NCBI GenBank assembly: GCA_004843165.1 | Contig: CP039459.1 | Location: 1,208,501-1,272,500 of the forward strand | Source: Acetobacteraceae bacterium | GTDB taxonomy: Bacteria; Pseudomonadota; Alphaproteobacteria; Acetobacterales; Acetobacteraceae | DNA: 64,000 nt | Reading direction: 5' to 3' | Shown here: one piece after another, positions 17,012-25,889 of the stretch | Layout: every line of letters begins with the position of its first letter | How positions within the stretch are numbered: the first letter of the stretch is position 1 | Notes under the pieces: generated by a model | What the model saw: the letters and a program-made list of their open reading frames with translations, nothing else | Told to the model about the DNA's origin: nothing | The model's database searches: none | Position numbers and translations under genes: made by a program

Positions 17012-17161
17012 ATGACACAGAACGCCATAAACACAGCGAACATGCTCCCAGCAGCATCATCCATTATCACAGTCGTAACAGCCGCCGCCGTCCTCGTGCG
17101 TCATTCACGAGGTTGTCACCATCAAGGCCAATATAAACGGTCTTTGAAGCGTTTGGCGTAA
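17012..17161 (+). CDS. Possible 49-residue leader peptide upstream of receptor 2
   Basis: An ATG with TAGGA eight bases before it opens 49 codons. The product has a hydrophobic centre (ASSIITVVTAAAVLV) and a basic, Cys/His-containing tail (RHSRGCHHQGQYKR). Its stop codon lies inside the GCGTAACGT arm of the shared element. It may be a small membrane peptide or a leader; I do not recognise it. Confidence 0.35.
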   Translation: MTQNAINTANMLPAASSIITVVTAAAVLVRHSRGCHHQGQYKRSLKRLA

Positions 17162-17295
17162 CGTCTAAAATTCTGATTTTTAATAAGATTCTTTCATTTT
17201 TTGACAGGGTATTTTTAAAAAATTAACGAATAGAAATAGGCTTCACGAGCTATTTTCCTTTTGTAAAATTGAATCAGGTTTTTAGGACGTTACAG
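17156..17295 (+). promoter_or_regulatory. GTAACG...CGTTAC element upstream of receptor 2
   Basis: GCGTAACGT (17156-17164) and TTTTTAGGACGTTACAG (ending 17295) repeat the two arms seen at 14190-14260, here about 125 bases apart. A TTGACA lies between them at 17201-17206 but lacks a good -10 box. Confidence 0.45.
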
Positions 17296-17371
17296 ATTTT
17301 TGTGATTCTGTTTGCAGGCGTGCTTTGTCTTTAAAACGCTGCATAATAGAATCTTGATGCTGGGTTCTATA

Positions 17372-20338
17372 ATGAAAATGGTACAGGTTGCTAGGGTCAG
17401 ATTAAGCAGACAAAATAGATTGGTGACTTCCTTTGTTGTCTCTTGCAGTTTTTTCTTTTTGGAAAAGGAAGCAAGGGCACAGGATGTAAGTAATTCCATT
17501 CAAGCGCCGGGCGCTGATGGGATTAGCTCGGATGCGATTGCGAGTTTTTCGGGGGCAGCAACGGGGCAAAAGGAAACGGCTCCTGCCCCTGCCGGGAGCA
17601 TCAATGCGGTAACGGCCGCCGGAAATCCCGAGACAGAAGCGGAACATAATCATATTGAAGATATGAGAGCGGAAACTTCAAAGACTTCTTCCGAAACGGT
17701 TTCTGGGGGCGAAAATGATTTAACGCAAGGCACAAGCTATAAGCGTTATTTTGGTGCAAATGCCACTCCTTTATCATCTACGCTCGTGATAGATCCAGAT
17801 GATCCTCGGAATGGGCCGACTTATCAAAAATATTTCCTTCCCGTTGGGGATCGCTCTCCAAGACAGAAAAGAAGGATACGGCGAGGCGGGCCTTTAGCGC
17901 ATCCAGAGCATTTTGGTGTTTCCGGGCACCGGCGTCACCATGAGGAGAATAATTTTGAGGAATCTCATAATGCAGAGACGATTATCGGCCGTAAGACTTT
18001 GGAACATTTCGTTGAGGGAACAAATGCCCTGCAGGCTTTGGCAGCTTCCACACCCGGTGCAAATTTTTCCTCCTCTGATGCAAGCGGTTTAGATCCGACT
18101 GCAAACTCTTTTTATCTGCGGGGTTATGATAAAAGCCAGCTTGGTTTTACCATGGACGGAATCCCGATGGGGAATCAGGCTTTTGGCGGATCTTCCGGGG
18201 CAGATGTCAGCCAGATTTTGATTCAGGAAAATATTGCGGGAGTTGCGGCTTCTCAAGGGGCAGGGGGGCTTGATACGCCTTCTTCCACAACGTTGGGGGG
18301 AACCGTTACCTACACGACTTTAGACCCTTCCGATAAGTTTGGTGTTAAAATTAGTCAGCAATTTTCCAGTTTCAGCGGCTACCGTACTTTTGGCCGTTTA
18401 GATTCAGGAAAATTAAATCCAACGGGGACAAAATTTACGGTTTCTTTTTTAAGAAATGCGCAAAATTTATGGACAAATTATTATAATCAGCCTTGGGGCA
18501 CGCAGGGCAGAGGATTCCAGCGTGAGGAAAATGTTAATTTTAAATTTGTTCAGCCTGTTTCCGATTTTGGAAAAATAACGGTTCAATCTCTCTGGGTAGA
18601 TTCCCCTCAATATAATCAGGCGCAGGTGAATCCGGGGATGAAAAAAGATCTGGGTTATGGGATTTCCAACCTTTATCCCAATTATGGTGCGGCGAATCGG
18701 TGGGGGGCTTATGGAGGGGGATGCGATCCTTCAAAAGGAGAAGGATTCACACCGAGCTCAGCCTATGGCGGTGCCAGTGCTTGCGATGCCTCGAATCTTG
18801 CTTATCAAGGATCACAGGTTCAGCGTAATTATTTGGAATCTTTACGGGGGGATTTTCAAATCAGTCCTGTTATCAAAACCAGTACGCTTGTTTATGGACA
18901 GGTGGCAGATAACCGGATGGGGGGTGTGAATCCGGGGTTTGTTTCACCGGCGAGCGTCGGAACTGGCGATACAGGCGGATATGTCGGTCCGGGAACAGCG
19001 GCCGGGGGGAATCCGTATATGAATGAATCAGATCAGCATTTAAAAGGACGGCGTCTTGGTGTGACGCAAAATTTCGACTTTCAGCTGGGGCATCGCAATG
19101 CTTTGAAAACGGGTGTTTGGTATGAAAATAACCGTTATAATCAGCCGACTCTTTTCTATGGGTTCGGTGGTGGCGGTGCGTTTGACGGTTCAGGTTATGC
19201 CATTCCCAACGATTTTAATTTGCAAAATAAAGATGGTTTTGAGGCCTTCCATCAAACATTTACCACCAATACGTTCCAATTTTATATTGAGGACGGATTT
19301 CAGATGGCCAAAAATATGAAATTTACTTACGGGTTTAAGTCTTTGGTGCAAAGTACCAATGGTGGTATGAACAGCCGTGCCAGTGACAATGACATTCGTG
19401 CATGGGGAGCAGAAGGGCCAGCAAGCTATGCTTACCGGCCTTCCTATGGACGGTTGACCTCTTCCAATGCGTTTTTGCCGCATTTTAACTATGATTGGAA
19501 ATTTCTGCCAAAACATGAATTTTATTTTGATGTGGCGGAAAATATGGAGCCGATTGGCACGGGCGCTTGGACGACAGGGCTTGGGAATGGCAAAGATCTT
19601 AATAGTGCGCAGGCAGCCTTTAATCAGGAAAAAAAGAATTTAAGGGGGGAACGCACTTGGAATTATGTGGTGGGTTACCGTTATGCAGGTGGCAAACTTT
19701 TTAATCTTGGCATTGATTACTATCACACGGATTATATTGGACGCTTGGGGACGATCTCGCAGTCGGCAACCATTGCAGGTGCTTCGACCGCCTCGGTAAG
19801 TTACCAGAGTTTAGGGAATGAAAAAATGGACGGGGCGGATATTGGCGGTACAGCACATTTATCCCGTCTGTTCCGTGTGCCTGATTCTTTGGGACAATTG
19901 GATTTTACAAATAGTTTTTCTTACAACCATGCGGTTTATGAGCCGAACAATCCTGCCCTCTCAGCAATTAAAGGCCAGCAGCAGGTTTTGTATCCAAGAT
20001 ATATGTATAAAACCAATGTGAATTACACCAATGGACGTCTCGGATGGAATTTGAACGTTAATTATAACAGCCAGACAAATATTACCTATTCTGGAGATGT
20101 TAAAAATCCAGGCTATTGGGCATCTCAATTTACGGGCTATTTGATGCTCGGGCCACGTGGAAAGGAAAGCCGTGCCAAATTAACCTTTGGCGTTTCTAAT
20201 CTTTTTGGCCAACATTATACGGTACCGGGATATGCTTCTATTCCTTTGAATGGGAGTGCCGGGCCAGATGGATTGTCGCCAACCTTAACATGGGCGGCTC
20301 CTAGGGAATTTTTTGGTTCTGTGAATATTGGTTTCTAA
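17372..20338 (+). CDS. TonB-dependent outer-membrane receptor 2
   Basis: A 988-residue receptor, the longest of the tandem set. The signal peptide (RLVTSFVVSCSFFFLEKEARAQ) favours an ATG at 17357 or 17372; the upstream TTG at 17312 would add about 20 residues. I use 17372 because GGG precedes it. A long low-complexity N-terminal extension (about residues 40-190) holds two copies of the family's Tyr-x-x-Phe/Tyr-Phe motif (TSYKRYF and PTYQKYF) before PEHFGVSGH, which again stands where a TonB box is expected. The plug and barrel follow as in receptor 1, with larger loops (for example a Gly-rich loop near CDPSKGEGF). It ends in phenylalanine. The ligand is unknown. Confidence 0.92.
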   Translation: MKMVQVARVRLSRQNRLVTSFVVSCSFFFLEKEARAQDVSNSIQAPGADGISSDAIASFSGAATGQKETAPAPAGSINAVTAAGNPETEAEHNHIEDMRAETSKTSSETVSGGENDLTQGTSYKRYFGANATPLSSTLVIDPDDPRNGPTYQKYFLPVGDRSPRQKRRIRRGGPLAHPEHFGVSGHRRHHEENNFEESHNAETIIGRKTLEHFVEGTNALQALAASTPGANFSSSDASGLDPTANSFYLRGYDKSQLGFTMDGIPMGNQAFGGSSGADVSQILIQENIAGVAASQGAGGLDTPSSTTLGGTVTYTTLDPSDKFGVKISQQFSSFSGYRTFGRLDSGKLNPTGTKFTVSFLRNAQNLWTNYYNQPWGTQGRGFQREENVNFKFVQPVSDFGKITVQSLWVDSPQYNQAQVNPGMKKDLGYGISNLYPNYGAANRWGAYGGGCDPSKGEGFTPSSAYGGASACDASNLAYQGSQVQRNYLESLRGDFQISPVIKTSTLVYGQVADNRMGGVNPGFVSPASVGTGDTGGYVGPGTAAGGNPYMNESDQHLKGRRLGVTQNFDFQLGHRNALKTGVWYENNRYNQPTLFYGFGGGGAFDGSGYAIPNDFNLQNKDGFEAFHQTFTTNTFQFYIEDGFQMAKNMKFTYGFKSLVQSTNGGMNSRASDNDIRAWGAEGPASYAYRPSYGRLTSSNAFLPHFNYDWKFLPKHEFYFDVAENMEPIGTGAWTTGLGNGKDLNSAQAAFNQEKKNLRGERTWNYVVGYRYAGGKLFNLGIDYYHTDYIGRLGTISQSATIAGASTASVSYQSLGNEKMDGADIGGTAHLSRLFRVPDSLGQLDFTNSFSYNHAVYEPNNPALSAIKGQQQVLYPRYMYKTNVNYTNGRLGWNLNVNYNSQTNITYSGDVKNPGYWASQFTGYLMLGPRGKESRAKLTFGVSNLFGQHYTVPGYASIPLNGSAGPDGLSPTLTWAAPREFFGSVNIGF

Positions 20339-20360
20339 AAATTTTTAAGGCGTGAAAAGA

Positions 20361-20394
20361 AAAACGGTTTGGGTTCATCTCCAAGCCGTTTTTT
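20361..20394 (+). terminator. Terminator of receptor 2
   Basis: AACGGTTTGG and CCAAGCCGTT pair around about seven bases and are followed by a T run. Confidence 0.8.
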
Positions 20395-20400
20395 ACTTTT

Positions 20401-20414
20401 GTGAATATTGGTTT
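20401..20414 (+). repeat. Repeat of the receptor 2 3' end
   Basis: GTGAATATTGGTTT occurs here and at 20321-20334, the final codons of receptor 2. The bases before both copies are also similar. It may be a scar of recombination between receptor copies. Confidence 0.4.
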
Positions 20415-20475
20415 TGAAGGGTGTTTATTTGAAAGCCTACGAAACCAGAAATGAGATAAGAATGGATTTTTTACG

Positions 20476-23238
20476 ATGACCCATCATTGCCATGATCATG
20501 GTGATAATTCCAAGCTGATATTTTCCGCCTGTTGTCGAACGGCAGCAAGGCAGTTAAGCCGTTGGTTGAATCCTCAAAATCACGCTTCGATTTATTATGC
20601 GCTACGTCCGCAATGTTCGGAAGGCAGGCATTTTTTCACGCTGTCTTTAGACCGTTCGCAATGGGTTGTGTCAATGGCACTTTCAGCCTCTTTACTTTCT
20701 TCTGTGCCGATCGTGCAGGCGGCATCTCTTGTGGAAGTGAAAAAATGGGGAACAAAGGCGGAAATCTCTCTCCCTTTACCGTCTGTAAGGAAATCTTTTG
20801 ATCCTTCCCAAAGTTCAACATATCAGCATTTCTTTGATTCAGGCTCTTCTCAAAAAATTCAGCGTCAAAAAATCAAGAGAAAACATCTGATCTCACCGCA
20901 AGCAGAGCATTTTGGTGTTTCAGGACATTATCATCCGCCCCATTCTATAGGGTCGCATAATGCACAGGAAACGATTGGACGTGAAACGCTTTCTCATTTT
21001 GTCGCTGGTACCAATGCGCTTGAAGCGCTTGCACTTTCGACACCGGGAGCCAGCTTCTCCTCTGGCAGTGCTTTAGGCACAGATGCGCAAAGCAATAGTT
21101 TCTATCTTAGGGGCTATGATCAGGATCAGTTGGGGGCAAGTTTTGACGGGATACCGATGGGGGATCAGACATTTGCTGCTCCGGGTGCGGCGGTTACGCA
21201 GGTTGTTATTCAAGAAAACCTAGCCTCCGTATCTGCCAGTCAGGGGGCAGGGGCACTGGATATGCCTTCGTCCCAAACATTAGGCGGTTCCTTGACTTAT
21301 ACGAGTTTAGATCCGTCTGATAAATTTCATGTCAGTATTGGTCAGGAATTTGGCAGTTTTAAAGGCTATCGTACTTTCGGGCGTTGGGATTCAGGACGTT
21401 TAAATCATACGGGGACAAAATTCCAAGCTTCTTTTTTACGGAATTCTTCGGATTTATGGAGCAATGGCATCGCCCAAAGATGGGGCGGTGAAGGGCGAGG
21501 ATTTCAACGTCAGGAGGTGGTTAATTTCAAGGCAATTCAGCCAATTTCTAATTTTGGGAAACTCTCTTTAACCTCCCTTTGGGAAGATTCGCCTCAATAT
21601 AATGCACCGCAAAATACAGGACATATGCTGGGCTCTTTAGGTTATGGGGATTCAAATTTTTACCCCGATTATAATAAGGCCAAGCACTGGGCGAGTGCCT
21701 GTAAAAGCGGTGATTTAAATGGCCTGCCGTCCGGGGTAAGTCAGGAGGATGCCTGCAATCTCTCTTATCAAAATAGTGCGGTGACACGGGTTTATTTGGA
21801 GGCCCTTAGAGGGGATTTTCAAATTAGCCCTAAGGTCAAATCAAGCTCTATCGTTTATGGGCAGGCAACGGATTATTGGATAGGGCAGGCTAATCCGACG
21901 TTGCAAACACCTCATCAGAAAGGCGGCATTGCAGCGGATATGGCTGGTCAAAATCAGCATTTTAAAGGTTATCGTGTCGGTCTTACCCATAATTTTGAGT
22001 TTGATTTAGGCCATCGTAATCATTTGAAAACAGGCATTTGGTATGAAAATAACAGATGGCATCAGCCAGATCTTCTTTCAGCCTATGGTGTAAATGATCC
22101 TGTGAATAATGTGTTTAACCTCACGAATTCAGGAAGTTTTACGGCAGATCAAACCCGTTTTACGACAAATACTTTTCAGTTTTATATCGAAAATGCCTTT
22201 AAACCGGCTCGCAACATGACTTTTACCTATGGGTTTAAGTCTTTAGTGCAAACGACCAATGGGGGGACGACGTATAGAGCGTCTGATGAAAGTTTGGCCG
22301 CATGGGGTAATGAAGAAAATGCTTTTCGGCCGGTGTATGGGCGGTTGACTTCATCCAATGCGTTTTTACCGCACTTTAACTATGACTGGCATTTTAAGCC
22401 GGGGCATGAATTTTATTTTGATGTTGCGGAAAATATGCGTCCTTTTGAGCCGGGCGGTGAGGCGTGGTCCAGTGAGCTTGGGAATAGTGGCTCTTTGGGA
22501 AGTGCGCAGGAAGCGTTCAATATCGAAAAAAAGTCGCTTCGTCCGGAGCGTACATGGAATTATGTCGTTGGCTATCGTTATAATGGCAAGCCTTTTAGTC
22601 TTGGGATTGATTATTATCATACCGATTATATTGGGCGCTTAGGCACCATTACGACAGGGTCTTCAGTGAGTACCAATATTTCCTCTACCTTAGCGAATTT
22701 AGGTGGAGAAAAAATGGATGGTGTGGATTTAATTGGGGTTGCTCATCTTTCCAATCTCTTCCATTTTCCAGCTGCTTTAGGGCAGTTTAACTTCATGAAT
22801 AGTTTTTCCTATAGTCATGATGTCTATGAAAATGGGGGCATTCCGACAGCAGAAGGGGCTGTTTCCATTCGGGGTGTTCAGCAGGTTTTTTATCCAAGAT
22901 ATATGTATAAAACCAATCTTCATTATGTGAATGGGCGTTTGGGTTGGGATTTAAATGTTAATTATAACAGTAAACGGAACGTGACTTATACAGGGGATTT
23001 TAAAATCCCTGCTTATTGGAGTTCTGAATTTACGGGATTTTATCTGCTTGGCAGAAGGGGGAAAGAAGATAATCTAAAGCTGAGTTTTGGGATTACCAAT
23101 CTTTTTGGTCAACATTATGTCGCCGCCGGTGGGGAAACGAACCTGACGGCCCAAGGAGCAGGCAATAATGCCGGAACGCCGAATTTGACTTGGGCAGCGC
23201 CTCGTTCTTTTTTCGGTACTGTGAATTTCGCTTTTTAA
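20476..23238 (+). CDS. TonB-dependent outer-membrane receptor 3
   Basis: A 920-residue receptor. The N-terminus begins with a His/Cys-rich stretch (MTHHCHDHGDN) and has a hydrophobic signal only near residues 66-85 (VVSMALSASLLSSVPIVQA), so either the signal is preceded by an odd 60-residue extension or translation starts later, for example near the internal ATG of MALSASL. The Tyr-rich motif (STYQHFF), a basic segment, AEHFGVSGH, plug and barrel follow as in the other copies. It ends in phenylalanine. A five-codon ORF (20462-20479) ends with a TGA overlapping the ATG as ATGA, suggesting coupled translation. Confidence 0.9.
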   Translation: MTHHCHDHGDNSKLIFSACCRTAARQLSRWLNPQNHASIYYALRPQCSEGRHFFTLSLDRSQWVVSMALSASLLSSVPIVQAASLVEVKKWGTKAEISLPLPSVRKSFDPSQSSTYQHFFDSGSSQKIQRQKIKRKHLISPQAEHFGVSGHYHPPHSIGSHNAQETIGRETLSHFVAGTNALEALALSTPGASFSSGSALGTDAQSNSFYLRGYDQDQLGASFDGIPMGDQTFAAPGAAVTQVVIQENLASVSASQGAGALDMPSSQTLGGSLTYTSLDPSDKFHVSIGQEFGSFKGYRTFGRWDSGRLNHTGTKFQASFLRNSSDLWSNGIAQRWGGEGRGFQRQEVVNFKAIQPISNFGKLSLTSLWEDSPQYNAPQNTGHMLGSLGYGDSNFYPDYNKAKHWASACKSGDLNGLPSGVSQEDACNLSYQNSAVTRVYLEALRGDFQISPKVKSSSIVYGQATDYWIGQANPTLQTPHQKGGIAADMAGQNQHFKGYRVGLTHNFEFDLGHRNHLKTGIWYENNRWHQPDLLSAYGVNDPVNNVFNLTNSGSFTADQTRFTTNTFQFYIENAFKPARNMTFTYGFKSLVQTTNGGTTYRASDESLAAWGNEENAFRPVYGRLTSSNAFLPHFNYDWHFKPGHEFYFDVAENMRPFEPGGEAWSSELGNSGSLGSAQEAFNIEKKSLRPERTWNYVVGYRYNGKPFSLGIDYYHTDYIGRLGTITTGSSVSTNISSTLANLGGEKMDGVDLIGVAHLSNLFHFPAALGQFNFMNSFSYSHDVYENGGIPTAEGAVSIRGVQQVFYPRYMYKTNLHYVNGRLGWDLNVNYNSKRNVTYTGDFKIPAYWSSEFTGFYLLGRRGKEDNLKLSFGITNLFGQHYVAAGGETNLTAQGAGNNAGTPNLTWAAPRSFFGTVNFAF

Positions 23239-23335
23239 ATTTTCATATTTTTTAAAAGAAAAAGCGCTGGAAAGGATTTTATAGGATATTGCCGAAAGCA
23301 GAAAATGAGAGGAGAAAAGATGAAGGGGGGTAAAA

Positions 23336-23830
23336 ATGGTGCATTTAACGCTTTCATTTAGAGGCACTCTTGGCCTCTGTCTTATCGGGATGATACTTGC
23401 GCCTTTCTCCATGTGTAGGGTTTGGGCAGAGGATGCAGATTTTAAGGATAGTCCAACCTATCAAAAATTTTTCGGATCAGGTGTAAAACAGAAGCAAACC
23501 CCTTCAAACTTTTCGAATCTACCTCAAAAACAAAATCCTCAACCAAAGGGACAAAGGCCCTTATCTGACACATCTGCATCTTCTGAGCAGATTGAGGTGG
23601 AAGGGCTGTCCCATAATGCGCAAAATGTCATTGGCAAAGCAGATATAAGTCATTTTGTAGAGGGGACTGATCCATTGCAGGTTTTGGCGGATTCCACACC
23701 GGGTGCTTCTTATACGGATGGACAGTTGCGGATGCGCGGGTTTAGGGAAGATCAGCTTGGTTTTACAATGGATGGCATTCCTTTAGATGGGCCGCCTCCG
23801 ATTATTCCTGAAAATGTTGCCGGCAATTAG
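23336..23830 (+). pseudogene. TonB-dependent receptor 4, truncated inside the plug
   Basis: 164 codons cover only signal peptide, SPTYQKFF motif, a conventional-looking TonB box region (EQIEVEGL) and the first half of the plug (NAQNVIGKADI, LRMRGFREDQLGF, TMDGIPLDG). It then stops at IPENVAGN, which matches the QENIHS region of receptor 1. The remaining plug and the whole barrel are missing, so it cannot form a receptor. A 13-codon ORF with GGAG before it (23320-23361) overlaps its start. It might still be translated as a plug-only protein, but decay is the simpler reading. Confidence 0.8.
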
Positions 23831-23930
23831 GATTCATACTTTTAAAAATCATTTTAATGAGAATATGATTTTGTTTAAAAAATTTTAAAAAGTGAGACTG
23901 AGTTATTATAGGAATGCCATTGGCATCTGC

Positions 23931-24770
23931 TCAGCCTGCCTCTGCCATCTCTTTTGGGAGGGAAAGCATATTGCCGTTTTTTAAGGTCGTTAGGGCATCG
24001 CAGGCTTCTGCCACATCGGCTTTGCAGGCCTTGTTAAAATAGAGTGCCGCCTGATCGCTGTCAGGTGTGACGCCTTTGCCGAAATAGGCACTAAAGCCAA
24101 GATAGAGTAAGGCTTTTGCATAGCCGGCATTTCCTGCCTGCCCCCAATAATCATGTGCTTTGATGAGGTCACGGCGAACGCCGTCACCGTAATAATAGAT
24201 TTCACCAAGGCGAAAAGAGGCTTTACCGTAATTTTGAGCAGCGGCTTTCTGAAAATATTCCCGTGCTTTGGAAAAATTTTTGGCAACGCCGATCCCGTCA
24301 TAATACATCATGCCTAAATTAAATTGTGCCCGTGCATTGTCTTGTGCCGCTGCCAGTTCAAAATATTTTTTTGCCATAGGATAATTTTGTCGGGTGCCTC
24401 TGCCGAAATAATAGCTGATGGCTGCTGCATATTGCCCTTCTTCATTGCCTTTGTCGGCGGCCTCAATCTGATATTTAAAAGCTAAGGCAAGATTTTTTGG
24501 TGTGCCGAGACCAAAAGCATACATATCACCAAGCATATGAAGGGCCTCATCATCGCCTTGAAGGGCTGCTTTTTGGAAAAAATAAAGCGCTTTTTTAAAA
24601 TTACAAGGCACATCAATCCCATCGTAGTAAATCTGCCCTAACTGAAATTGGGCATGAGGGTCTCCTCCATGCGCCTTTGCTTCTAAGGAGGTTAGAATGT
24701 TAGGAGAGACTGGTTCTGCCAGTGCATTTGCAGTTATGAGCAGAAGAAGCAGGGAAAGTAGAAATTTCAT
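23931..24770 (-). CDS. Secreted Sel1-like repeat protein
   Basis: A 279-residue protein with a Sec signal peptide (MKFLLSLLLLLITANALA) and about six Sel1-like repeats of 36 residues (for example AQFQLGQIYYDGIDV, AQFNLGMMYYDGIGV and ASFRLGEIYYYGDGV). Such solenoids mediate protein-protein contacts in the periplasm or outside the cell. It has been inserted or retained between two receptor remnants. A partner is not apparent. Confidence 0.88.
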   Translation of the reverse strand: MKFLLSLLLLLITANALAEPVSPNILTSLEAKAHGGDPHAQFQLGQIYYDGIDVPCNFKKALYFFQKAALQGDDEALHMLGDMYAFGLGTPKNLALAFKYQIEAADKGNEEGQYAAAISYYFGRGTRQNYPMAKKYFELAAAQDNARAQFNLGMMYYDGIGVAKNFSKAREYFQKAAAQNYGKASFRLGEIYYYGDGVRRDLIKAHDYWGQAGNAGYAKALLYLGFSAYFGKGVTPDSDQAALYFNKACKADVAEACDALTTLKNGNMLSLPKEMAEAG

Positions 24771-24935
24771 TCATGCCTCTGTTGTTGGTGTCTTTTCGTA
24801 AGTCGAGCAGGAAAAGAATGGCATTGTCAATGAAAGGCGCAGATTTTACATAGAGAGGCTTTAGAAGTCTTTTAAATTCAATAGAGTTTATCTTTCTCAA
24901 AATAAGCACTTTAAAGCCTAGGAGGATATGTTTCG

Positions 24936-25279
24936 ATGACAGTTTCTCAGTTAAAATCTGATTCTTCTAAAACTGTTGCTTATGTTGTGGCTGCTTATTT
25001 TTATTTTACTTCTTTTACCCTCTTTTATAAGAGGCGGCTTCTTTGTTTAGTGATGTTTTCCTGTGATCTGGTGACAGAAAGGCCGCTTCGAGCGCAGGCA
25101 TTAAACGATCCTCTTGAATCTCCTCAATCAGGCGGAATTACCTTGAAGGGTGAGGAGGGGATTTTCAAATAAGTTCGGACATTAAATCCAACTCTCTTCT
25201 TTATGCACAAGTTACAGATAAGCGATATGGTTTTGCTAATTCCACAATGACAATGCTGGGAAGCGAGGTGAATTTTTAA
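24936..25279 (+). pseudogene. Scrambled remnant of a fifth TonB-dependent receptor
   Basis: The first frame (24936-25172) encodes a receptor-like N-terminus with a signal-like segment ending RPLRAQALNDP, and stops after a short stretch. In another frame from 25160 to 25279 the sequence reads GDFQISSDIKSNSLLYAQVTD, close to GDFQISPKVKSSSIVYGQATD in the barrel of receptor 3, and ends in VNF like a receptor C-terminus. So the plug and most of the barrel are deleted and the frame is shifted. A three-codon ORF (ATG TTT CGA TGA at 24928) ends in an ATGA overlap with the start. Confidence 0.75.
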
Positions 25280-25710
25280 TAATCGTCTAAATCACGATTT
25301 TCGAGAACGGCCTCGCCTTCTGCTTTGGCTTGACGCATTTGTTGCAGTTCATTTTCGACACGTTCGCTTTGATCACTAAGCTCTGAAATTTCGTCAATTT
25401 GTTTTTTAATAAGTTTCAGATATTTTTTGACTTCTTTTTTCTTATCCCGAAGCGCCTCGCCAGTTTCTCCTATTTGCTGCGCCTGTTCAAGCGCTTGTGT
25501 GCTGATCTCCATATTGGCGATGAGATCATTATAATGCTCATTGCGAAAGGCTTGCTGTTCCTTTCCTGCGGCATCATCTTCCATGTCTGCCGTGCTTGAA
25601 TCCTCATTGATATAGGTTTGTGCAATGCTTTTATGGGGTATGGTGGTGAGAAAAAAAGACAGACTCAAAAAAGTAGCTGTTTTTGCAATGCTTGTAAAAA
25701 TGCTAGACAT
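25276..25710 (-). CDS. Secreted coiled-coil protein of unknown function
   Basis: A 144-residue protein with an N-terminal signal segment (TATFLSLSFFLTTIPHKSIAQ, probable cleavage after AQ) and a strongly charged, helical mature part predicted as coiled coil from residues about 55-130 (LEQAQQIGETGEALRDKKKEV, then SELSDQSERVENELQQMR). It would act in the periplasm. Its stop overlaps the end of the receptor remnant by four bases on the other strand. I do not recognise a family. Confidence 0.6.
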   Translation of the reverse strand: MSSIFTSIAKTATFLSLSFFLTTIPHKSIAQTYINEDSSTADMEDDAAGKEQQAFRNEHYNDLIANMEISTQALEQAQQIGETGEALRDKKKEVKKYLKLIKKQIDEISELSDQSERVENELQQMRQAKAEGEAVLENRDLDDY

Positions 25711-25847
25711 GATAGAAAACCAGAGAGAAAAAAATCGGGAAAAGAGGTTCAGAACAAATCAAGTGGGATGCTACCCTAATTTTAAAAGGCTGAAAACAGC
25801 TAGAGATAGGGTATTTTTGTAAAAATCCTTTTGAAAAGAGAGGATTG

Positions 25848-25861
25848 AGAAGCATGCTTCT
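25848..25861. promoter_or_regulatory. Perfect 14-base palindrome before the first DJ-1/PfpI gene
   Basis: AGAAGCATGCTTCT lies 28 bases upstream of the GTG at 25890, where a repressor or activator site would act. No regulator gene is adjacent. Confidence 0.4.
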
Positions 25862-25889
25862 TTTTGAATAATAAAGGAATAAAATTTTA

